This document shows positions 1-5,744 of a DNA stretch of 6,316 nt, piece after piece. Under the pieces are notes generated by a model. The model ran no database searches. It was given only the letters and a program-made list of their open reading frames with translations, and was not told the DNA's origin. The DNA lies in the NCBI GenBank assembly GCA_002686195.1, contig NZAS01000195.1, forward strand, positions 1-6,316. Reading direction: 5' to 3'. The DNA is from Candidatus Pacearchaeota archaeon. Lineage in GTDB: Archaea; Nanoarchaeota; Nanoarchaeia; Pacearchaeales; GW2011-AR1. Positions within the stretch are counted from its first letter, which is position 1. Each line of letters opens with the position of its first letter. The position numbers and the translations under genes were made by a program.

Positions 1-34
1 CGAGGTTCGTCAGTTCGCTTTGTTGGCAGTGGCA
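1..34. other. Window end downstream of the last gene
   Basis: Bases after the stop of the 81-aa gene. I see no hairpin with a T-run and no start of another gene in this short stretch. Confidence 0.4.
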
Positions 35-280
35 TTACTGAATGTAATACCAAATAGTACCAACTGTAGCCCCGCTAACAGCCCCTGTCACCAAAAAGGG
101 ATTATTGGAAAAATTAACGTTTCCGGGTACACAAGCCACACCGTTAGCTGTAAAATTAGCGGTAGCAGCGACAATATAAATATTTCTTTTTGTGACGACT
201 CCAAAACCATCGGTATTAGAGCCCGGGTCAGCAATAGTTGTCGCACTGTTAACTTGACATGGTGTAGTGTTAGCTGCCAT
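35..280 (-). CDS. Small hypothetical protein, possibly a phage structural component
   Basis: 81 residues that I do not recognise. The sequence alternates short polar and hydrophobic stretches rich in Thr, Val, Ala, Asn and Gly (for example KRNIYIVAATANFTANG and GATVGTIWYYIQ), which suggests a mostly beta-strand domain. There are two cysteines (8 and 50), a C-terminal aromatic WYY, and no signal peptide, membrane helix or catalytic motif. Small beta-rich proteins of this kind are common among phage decoration, fibre and neck proteins, but nothing here fixes that role. The ATG at 280 lies 2 bases after the Gly-Pro gene stop, with the TTAATC start context and no good Shine-Dalgarno sequence, so it may rely on coupled translation. 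The plus-strand frame over the same bases lacks support. Confidence 0.6.
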   Translation of the reverse strand: MAANTTPCQVNSATTIADPGSNTDGFGVVTKRNIYIVAATANFTANGVACVPGNVNFSNNPFLVTGAVSGATVGTIWYYIQ

Positions 281-282
281 GA

Positions 283-546
283 TTAATGTCTATGACTAGG
301 GAGGGGGCGTGGTGCCGCAGCTGCCGCATCTCTATCGTCACTTATGATAGGACCAGTAGTTTCTCCGGCTGCACCGCTTGAATCTGGGCCTGTTGCGTCA
401 GGAGCCGGACCAGTAGAGCCACTGCCATCTCCTACACAAGAACCTGAATCTGGGCCTGTTGCGTCTGGGCTATCAACCGGACCTGTGGCCTCGGGTCCAG
501 AAGCTTCAGGTCCAGAAGGTGAATTACCGCTTGTTCCTGCAGACAT
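283..546 (-). CDS. Small acidic Gly-Pro repeat protein of unknown function
   Basis: 87 residues, low in complexity and rich in Gly, Pro, Ser, Thr, Ala and Asp. Seven Gly-Pro pairs (first at 12-13, last at 65-66) are each preceded by Ser or Thr, giving an (S/T)GP unit. The first copies are spaced by 5 residues (SGPEA SGPEA TGP), and PDATGPDS occurs twice. The last 20 residues change character: DDRD, five alanines, then Pro and a basic His-rich end (SHRH). No signal peptide, membrane span or known catalytic motif is visible. The protein is probably extended and disordered. A linker, virion surface or fibre-associated role is conceivable but unproven. The region is GC-richer than the replication genes. 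A strong ribosome binding site and tight 2-base gaps on both sides support the call. Confidence 0.65.
   Translation of the reverse strand: MSAGTSGNSPSGPEASGPEATGPVDSPDATGPDSGSCVGDGSGSTGPAPDATGPDSSGAAGETTGPIISDDRDAAAAAPRPLPSHRH
379..465. repeat. Two exact 21-base direct repeats inside the Gly-Pro gene
   Basis: Positions 379-399 and 445-465 are identical over 21 bases, starting TGAATCTGGGCC on the plus strand, with start points 66 bases apart (22 codons, so in phase). They encode the duplicated DATGPDS segment. A shorter copy pair, GGACCAGTAG, lies at 350-359 and 407-416. Identity at the DNA level, beyond what the amino acids need, points to recent internal duplication. Confidence 0.8.
494..518. 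repeat. Short tandem repeat, 15-base period
   Basis: GGTCCAGAAG occurs at 494-503 and again at 509-518, a 15-base period equal to five codons. On the minus strand it encodes the two successive SGPEA units at the start of the Gly-Pro protein. Confidence 0.7.
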
Positions 547-548
547 AA

Positions 549-746
549 TTAACCTTCCTTAGGTGCTTCAGCACCCTTTTTGGCCTCAGATGTAACCCCT
601 TGACGTAAAAATACTACCATCAATGCTGCGAAAACGGCCTGTATTGTAACCACTAAATCGACCTCTCCAGCAAAATATCCGCCGAGAGCCGTCAAAACCG
701 CTGCACCAGCGGTAAAATAAGTCTTTTTGCCTTTTAGAGCTTCCAT
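549..746 (-). CDS. Small membrane protein, holin-like
   Basis: 65 residues. A short basic N-terminus (MEALKGKKTY) is followed by two hydrophobic stretches, about residues 11-28 (Ala/Gly/Leu-rich, ending GGYFAG) and 31-48 (ending in LMVVFL), then a polar, charged tail with several Lys and Glu (from about 53). A short two-helix hairpin with a charged C-tail is typical of small phage holins and of the many unnamed phage membrane peptides beginning with KGKKTY-like sequence. No endolysin is visible beside it, so a lysis role is only a suggestion. The ATG at 746 has no clear Shine-Dalgarno sequence and is preceded by TTAATT. The stop TAA is 2 bases before the next gene. I am confident that it is a gene and much less sure of the function. 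Confidence 0.7.
   Translation of the reverse strand: MEALKGKKTYFTAGAAVLTALGGYFAGEVDLVVTIQAVFAALMVVFLRQGVTSEAKKGAEAPKEG
553..560 (-). promoter_or_regulatory. Strong Shine-Dalgarno site for the Gly-Pro repeat gene
   Basis: AAGGAAGG on the minus strand ends 6 bases before the ATG at 546-544. It lies within the last codons of the 65-aa gene. It is the main reason to accept the low-complexity 87-aa reading frame as real and to reject the opposite-strand frame over the same bases. Confidence 0.75.
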
Positions 747-756
747 AATTAATAAT

Positions 757-762
757 ATTATA
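757..762 (-). promoter_or_regulatory. Possible promoter -10 element ahead of the small-gene block
   Basis: A perfect TATAAT on the minus strand lies in the 25-base gap between clp and the 65-aa gene. The best -35-like hexamer, TTGATG at 788-783, is 20 bases away, longer than the usual 17, so a standard sigma-70 promoter is not well supported. If it works, transcription would begin only a few bases before the ATG at 746. The local sequence is very AT-rich, so chance is a real alternative. Confidence 0.3.
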
Positions 763-771
763 CACTCTAAA

Positions 772-3177
772 TCAAAATTTTACATCAATTTTGTCCTGCT
801 TTTTATTATAGCGGACAGAATAGTTTTTTATGTGAGGGTTTTTAATAAATTTTAAAGAAAGTTTGTCGGTAATCTTATTTTGAACTACTCTCTTGATGAG
901 GCGAGCACCAAAAGACGAATCCCCAATATCGTTTACAATAAAATCCTCAATATTCGAATCAAAGTTTAAATTAATGCCACTTTTGGTGGCGTTCTCCACA
1001 AGATGTTGAAGTTCGTGGCGAACAATAGCCTTCAGGCTAGAATCAGACAGGTCTTTGAAAAAGATAATATCATCAAATCGATTGATAAGTTCAAGAGGCA
1101 AAACTTTTTTAAGCTCTTGGCGAGCGTCACTTACGCGGCTTTGCGCGGTAGAATCTGCAAAACCAAGAGATTCTTTTTGCATAAGTTTTTGAGAGCCAAT
1201 ATTACCAGTAATAATAATGATGCTATTTCGAAAGTTGGCGTCTCTTCCTTGTGAATCATGAAGGCGCCCCTCCTCGAGGATTTGAAGTAAAATTTGGTGC
1301 ACTTTGGGGTGAGCCTTTTCTATTTCATCAAAAAGAACTACTGAATTTGGGTTCTGAGAAATTTTTTCTACTAAAACGCCCCCTTGGTCAAAACCCACAT
1401 ACCCGGGACTAGAACCTATCAGTTTAGACACACTAGCGCTTTCAGAAAACTCAGACATGTCAAGGTGAATAAAATTATTTTTATTTTTAAAAAAATATTT
1501 GGCCAGACATTTTGCAACATAGGTTTTGCCAACGCCAGTAGGGCCAAGAAACATTAGATTACCAATAGGGCGCGCGGTGTCTCGAAGCCCGCTTTTATGT
1601 CGTAAAAGACAACGGGAAATAGAACTAATAGCTTCTGGCTGTCCAACTACCAGTTTTTTAAGCTGATTTTCAAGGCCGATATATTTTTGGGACACAGATT
1701 GTCCAAAATCGTGAGCTGGAATACCTGTTTTGCGGGAAAGTATTTCAAAAAGATCGCGTTTTGAAACCTTGTACCTTTTGTGAGATAGTTGGTCGCTCCA
1801 TTTGGCGGCATGAGACTTAATCTTTTCAAAAAGCGTATTCTGTTCTTCTACAGAATCTTTGTTTTCTGTCAGGTTGGAAATAAACTTCGCCTCAAGGTCT
1901 CGTAGGGATCGTGGTTTTTTAATTTTTTTTATCTTAACATGACTGCATATAAGATCAAGTAAATCAATAGCCTTGTCAGGGAACTGGCTCTGTGGTAAAA
2001 ACTCCTCCGCATAGTTAACTATATCCTGCAATATCTCAGAAGTGATTGAAACATAGTGAAAAGATTCGTAAATTTTCTTTTTTTGGTCTAAAATCTTTAA
2101 AGTTTCCTCTTTGGTTGGTTCTTCGACTATGACTTGGTCAAAGCGACGGTGCAGGGCTTTGTCTTTGAAAAGTTTTTTACGATATTCGGTGTAAGTAGTG
2201 GCCCCGATTACTGTAATGTCTCCACTAGACAGGGCAGGTTTAAGGATATTGGCAGCATCTAAAGACCCTTCAGCGTCTCCGGCCCCAATAAGAGTATGAA
2301 TCTCGTCGATAAATAAAATCACATTTGAATGCTTGGCCTCTTCTATAATTTTATTCAAACGATCCTCAAACTCTCCTCGGTATTTAGTTCCAGCTACAAT
2401 AGTATTTAAATCTAAACTAAAAATAATTTTATTTTGCAAAAACAAAGGTGCTTCACCGCTCACAATGCGCTGAACTAAACCCTCAACAATAGAAGTTTTT
2501 CCAACACCTGCCTCTCCCAACAAGATAACGCTATTTTTTTTACGGCGATTTAAAATATCTTCCACCTTTGCGGTTTCTTCCTCTCTGCCGAAAACGGGAT
2601 CAGTTTTACCTTGAAGTGTTTTTTCGGTTAAATTATTAGCATATTTTTCTAAGACTTTAAAGTCTGATTTCCCTTCTGTAAAGGGCGATGGCGCCCCTGT
2701 AGAAGAGGGGGCTGTAGGAAGCTGAGCGTCTGAAAGATAAGTAACGATCTCCGTAAAAAGCTCTGTAGTGTTAAAAGAAAATAAAGCATAAAGCTTAGAG
2801 GGCCATTTCTCGAAATTATCTAAAATAGATAAAAAAATGTGATCCACGCTTACCCAAGGATGGCCAAATTCAGATGCTATTTCGGTAGACTGTTTTAAAA
2901 TAGATACTATAAGGGGAGAGAGCTTTATCTCAACAGGTTCAACCTTATGATTGGGGAGCGTAGATAATATTTCATTATACAAAACATGTCGTAATTGATC
3001 TAAGTCAAGCCCAAGATCAATTGCAATACTAAGAGACTTAGCTTGTTTAAGGTCAAAAAAAGCAGCGAATAAATGGGGCAACAAAATCTCATCATGCCGA
3101 AAAGCTAGCGCAATACGCTTTGTTGCCTGAAGCAACTTTTGTGATCGAGGGGTAAAATTAATATCTTCTGTAATCAT
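772..3177 (-). CDS. clpC: ClpC/ClpA-type double AAA+ protein unfoldase
   Basis: ATP-driven hexameric unfoldase, 801 aa, a near-normal length for ClpC. In order: an N-domain with two Clp_N repeats (about 8-50 and 86-120, FTPRSQKLL and the later VSVDHIFLSIL); a variable Pro/Ser linker (152-166); and AAA-1 with Walker A GEAGVGKT (221-228), pore loop KYRG (265-268), Walker B ILFIDE (287-292) and arginine finger LHRRFD (342-347). A middle region of about 50 residues (421-470) is short like ClpC's and not the long ClpB coiled coil. AAA-2 has Walker A GPTGVGKT (545-552), pore GYVG (592-595), Walker B VVLFDE (613-618), INRF (Arg700) and sensor-2 GAR (757-759). LGF (671-673) sits where ClpA, ClpX and ClpC carry the IGL/IGF/VGF loop that docks on ClpP. 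The start ATG overlaps the polymerase stop (ATGA) and has no strong ribosome binding site, so translation is probably coupled. The substrate is unknown. ClpA is the alternative; the middle region favours ClpC. Confidence 0.93.
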   Translation of the reverse strand: MITEDINFTPRSQKLLQATKRIALAFRHDEILLPHLFAAFFDLKQAKSLSIAIDLGLDLDQLRHVLYNEILSTLPNHKVEPVEIKLSPLIVSILKQSTEIASEFGHPWVSVDHIFLSILDNFEKWPSKLYALFSFNTTELFTEIVTYLSDAQLPTAPSSTGAPSPFTEGKSDFKVLEKYANNLTEKTLQGKTDPVFGREEETAKVEDILNRRKKNSVILLGEAGVGKTSIVEGLVQRIVSGEAPLFLQNKIIFSLDLNTIVAGTKYRGEFEDRLNKIIEEAKHSNVILFIDEIHTLIGAGDAEGSLDAANILKPALSSGDITVIGATTYTEYRKKLFKDKALHRRFDQVIVEEPTKEETLKILDQKKKIYESFHYVSITSEILQDIVNYAEEFLPQSQFPDKAIDLLDLICSHVKIKKIKKPRSLRDLEAKFISNLTENKDSVEEQNTLFEKIKSHAAKWSDQLSHKRYKVSKRDLFEILSRKTGIPAHDFGQSVSQKYIGLENQLKKLVVGQPEAISSISRCLLRHKSGLRDTARPIGNLMFLGPTGVGKTYVAKCLAKYFFKNKNNFIHLDMSEFSESASVSKLIGSSPGYVGFDQGGVLVEKISQNPNSVVLFDEIEKAHPKVHQILLQILEEGRLHDSQGRDANFRNSIIIITGNIGSQKLMQKESLGFADSTAQSRVSDARQELKKVLPLELINRFDDIIFFKDLSDSSLKAIVRHELQHLVENATKSGINLNFDSNIEDFIVNDIGDSSFGARLIKRVVQNKITDKLSLKFIKNPHIKNYSVRYNKKQDKIDVKF

Positions 3178-5744
3178 TTTATATCTGACAGTTTCATGTA
3201 AATACGCCCATCTAAAACATTCATATCGTCTATAAAAACAATATCTTCTGATTTCTTCCCTACAATAGTGACAATATTGTCTTTTTCGGGTGCCCCTTTG
3301 CCTTCTAAATATTTTTCCAGCTTAGGGTCAAAAAACATACAATCAATACGCCCAAGTTCATCTGCCATTGTAAGACGAATGTAGCGGTTGTTGTTTCTGC
3401 TAACCAAACGCCGACTACAATCTTTTACTACTCCTACAAATTTTACACCTTCGTTGGTATCTGTAGAACACACTTCGTAACAATTCATTAAATTGCCGGT
3501 TTCGTTCTTGAAGACATCTCGGAGCGTGTGAGTGTAAGAATAGCCTAATAGTTGGTTTTCAAAATACCAATTAGCAAATTTTTCAAAACTTTTATTCTTA
3601 TCGTATATGTGTTTGTAGGGTCTGTATTTTTTAAGAAAGGTTTGGGTGCGGCTCTCTTTCATGATTGGTTTGTTGTCGTCCCCTACGCCTTTGTTTTTGA
3701 GGACCTCTGTGCCCAATATGTTTAAAACATCATAATTATATTTAGGCCCAAGAGCTATGAAATTTCTTTTTTCTCTATCAGTTAAAATATTAAATGCTTG
3801 AGCTTCAAGCGCCATGCGGCTGCGGCTATTGCCGAAAGAGCTAAGTGCTCCGGCCTGTATTAGCGATGACAACACCCCTATGTTAATTTTGGCGTCTTTA
3901 GCGGCTAGAAAAACATCAAACTTATTAGAAATCTCCGAAGCTCTAAAGTCAACAATGGACTGTAAGCTTTTTTCACTAACACCTTTAATACAATTAAGCC
4001 CATAACGAATATCTTTGCCTTCTACTGTAAAGTCCATTTCTGATTTTGCCAAATCGGGAGGTAGGAGCTTCATGTTAAAGTAGTTTAACTCTCGAGCTAT
4101 TCTGTTGACTTGGTCAAAAGGATCAGCCTCGTGTTTCGCCATTTTAAGCAAAGCAATATAAAAATATTGAGGATAATTGAACTTTAGATAAGTTGTCCAT
4201 GCGGAAAGGATGGCATAACTAATAGAATGAGATTTGTTAAAAGAATAATTAGCGCTATCTTCTGCTACCTGCCATAGCACATCAGCGATCTCTGTTCCGC
4301 GAAGGCCTGTCCATGCGTTCGTTAAACGGTTTTCTTCTACCTTCTGGTGAATCTTGGACTGCCATTCGGGCATCTGGTCCACTTTCTTTTTTCCAACAAT
4401 GCGGCGCAATTGCTCAGCTTCATCCAACGTAAACCCTACTTTCACCGCCATTTGCATGAGTTGCTCTTGATAAAGAGGAATACCTCCGGTAGAGTCTAGA
4501 ATATCAGCAAATTCAGGATGAACTAGATCTGGGGTACCTGTGCGAATATAGTTGGCGTACTGATCTTTGAATTCGAGAGCGCCCGGTCTCGCTATAGCGA
4601 TCACAGCCGAAACTTCCTCTAGGTTGCGAGGTTTAATTTTTTTGCAAACACCAAAATTGGTATCCGCCTCAATTTGAAAAAGCCCTTGTGGGCATTCAAG
4701 GTTTTGTAGATGCTTGTAGAGCTTTTTTTGGCTCAGGTCGATGCTCTCTAGGTTTATTTGAGCAAGGCGTGACGCCTCTTTTAGAACGGTTAAAGTTTTC
4801 AAGCCTAATATGTCAAACTTAACTGTAAGCTCAGAAATCCAATTCATGTCATAACAAGAGGTCAGCTCTCCTTCTTTAGTTTTTTGGAGCGGGCAAATAT
4901 CAGTTAAACGGTCATGGGAAATTGCAATACCTGACGCATGAATACCTGTGTTCTTAATAAGGCCTTCTAGTTTGCGAGCTATCTCGTAAACTTTGATGTT
5001 TTCCTCGCACCACTCGTCGAAAAGCTCACTTTCTTGGCGCGCCTCAGACAAAGGGGAAACCTTACCAAATTTAACAGGAATCAAATCGCTTAACTCGTTA
5101 ACCTCTTGCTCTGTGTAAAGACCAACAATTTTGCCGGTCTCCTTGATGCAAAGCTTACCGCTTAAGCTAACCAAATTTAAAATTCGGCATGTACGAGAAG
5201 GGTGTTTACGTTTGATGTATTCAATCACCTCGCTTCGTCGATCATAAGCGATATCATTGTCAACATCAGCCAATAAAGATCCGTCAAGATAAGTTATACC
5301 GTCTTTCTCTATTTTGCGAGCACGGCTTTTAGAAACAAATCTCTCGAAGAAAAGATTGTACTTAATCGGATCTACTTTTGTAACCTTGAGCAAATAAAGT
5401 ATTAGGGAACCTGCGGCTGATCCGCGGCCGGGACCAGTCGGTATATCATGTTCGTGACAATAGTTTAAAATATCCCAATTAAGCAAAATATAATCAATAA
5501 ATCCGAGCTCGTCTAATATTTTCAGCTCTTCTCCTGCTCTGTCGTAATATCGATCTTTGTTGGGGTATTTATTGATGCCCATCTCTTTAATACTCTCCCA
5601 ACAAAGCTTCTTTAGGAATCTTAGATTATCGACTTCTTCGTCGAGACCAAGTTTTTTGTAAAACTTTTTATCGATTTTAATCTTAGGGAGAAGAACCCCA
5701 GCTGGGGCACACTTATCGTATTTGGTAAACTTATCTGCAAACAT
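3174..5744 (-). CDS. dnaE: C-family DNA polymerase III alpha subunit (DnaE-like) lacking the PHP domain
   Basis: Replicative DNA polymerase catalytic subunit, 856 aa from the chosen ATG, against roughly 1160 in E. coli DnaE. It starts only about 18 residues before LPKIKI, the segment that in DnaE directly follows PHP, so the whole PHP domain is absent. Palm and active site: GPGRGSAAG (104-112); DVDND with Asp160, Asp162 and Asp164, aligning with the E. coli DFDVD catalytic aspartates; and FDILGL with the third catalytic Asp311. Other family blocks are TGIHASG (266-272), ARPG (385-388), YQEQLMQ (425-431) and SFNKSH (501-506). A helix-hairpin-helix region (about 585-640), FENQLLGY (728-735, family EKELLG) and an OB-fold (about 765-840) follow. 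The protein ends soon after the OB-fold, so no tau-binding C-terminal domain is seen. About 14 extra residues lie between FERF and the catalytic aspartates. It is coupled to the exonuclease (TAATG) and to clp (ATGA). The catalytic residues are intact, so it is probably active. Confidence 0.95.
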   Translation of the reverse strand: MFADKFTKYDKCAPAGVLLPKIKIDKKFYKKLGLDEEVDNLRFLKKLCWESIKEMGINKYPNKDRYYDRAGEELKILDELGFIDYILLNWDILNYCHEHDIPTGPGRGSAAGSLILYLLKVTKVDPIKYNLFFERFVSKSRARKIEKDGITYLDGSLLADVDNDIAYDRRSEVIEYIKRKHPSRTCRILNLVSLSGKLCIKETGKIVGLYTEQEVNELSDLIPVKFGKVSPLSEARQESELFDEWCEENIKVYEIARKLEGLIKNTGIHASGIAISHDRLTDICPLQKTKEGELTSCYDMNWISELTVKFDILGLKTLTVLKEASRLAQINLESIDLSQKKLYKHLQNLECPQGLFQIEADTNFGVCKKIKPRNLEEVSAVIAIARPGALEFKDQYANYIRTGTPDLVHPEFADILDSTGGIPLYQEQLMQMAVKVGFTLDEAEQLRRIVGKKKVDQMPEWQSKIHQKVEENRLTNAWTGLRGTEIADVLWQVAEDSANYSFNKSHSISYAILSAWTTYLKFNYPQYFYIALLKMAKHEADPFDQVNRIARELNYFNMKLLPPDLAKSEMDFTVEGKDIRYGLNCIKGVSEKSLQSIVDFRASEISNKFDVFLAAKDAKINIGVLSSLIQAGALSSFGNSRSRMALEAQAFNILTDREKRNFIALGPKYNYDVLNILGTEVLKNKGVGDDNKPIMKESRTQTFLKKYRPYKHIYDKNKSFEKFANWYFENQLLGYSYTHTLRDVFKNETGNLMNCYEVCSTDTNEGVKFVGVVKDCSRRLVSRNNNRYIRLTMADELGRIDCMFFDPKLEKYLEGKGAPEKDNIVTIVGKKSEDIVFIDDMNVLDGRIYMKLSDIK

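Noticed and set aside
20..286. Plus-strand 88-residue frame
   Set aside because: It is opposite the 81-aa gene, is Ser/Cys-rich without any domain pattern, and runs against the direction of all other genes.
283..546. Collagen-like protein
   Set aside because: Gly recurs mainly every 5 residues and irregularly, not every 3, so there is no G-X-Y triple-helix pattern.
344..562. Plus-strand Pro/Gly/Ser-rich frame
   Set aside because: It is the mirror of the minus-strand repeat gene. GC-rich repeats keep both strands open, and only the minus strand has a ribosome binding site and operon context.
1003..1254. Plus-strand frame inside clp
   Set aside because: It overlaps the conserved second AAA+ domain of clp and resembles no family.
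1647..1829. Minus-strand frame inside clp
   Set aside because: An out-of-frame shadow within the clp middle region with no recognisable content.
772..3177. ClpB disaggregase
   Set aside because: The middle region is far shorter than the ClpB coiled coil, and an LGF ClpP-type loop is present.
3814..4005. Plus-strand frame inside the polymerase gene
   Set aside because: Opposite the helix-hairpin-helix region of the polymerase, with no sign of a separate gene.
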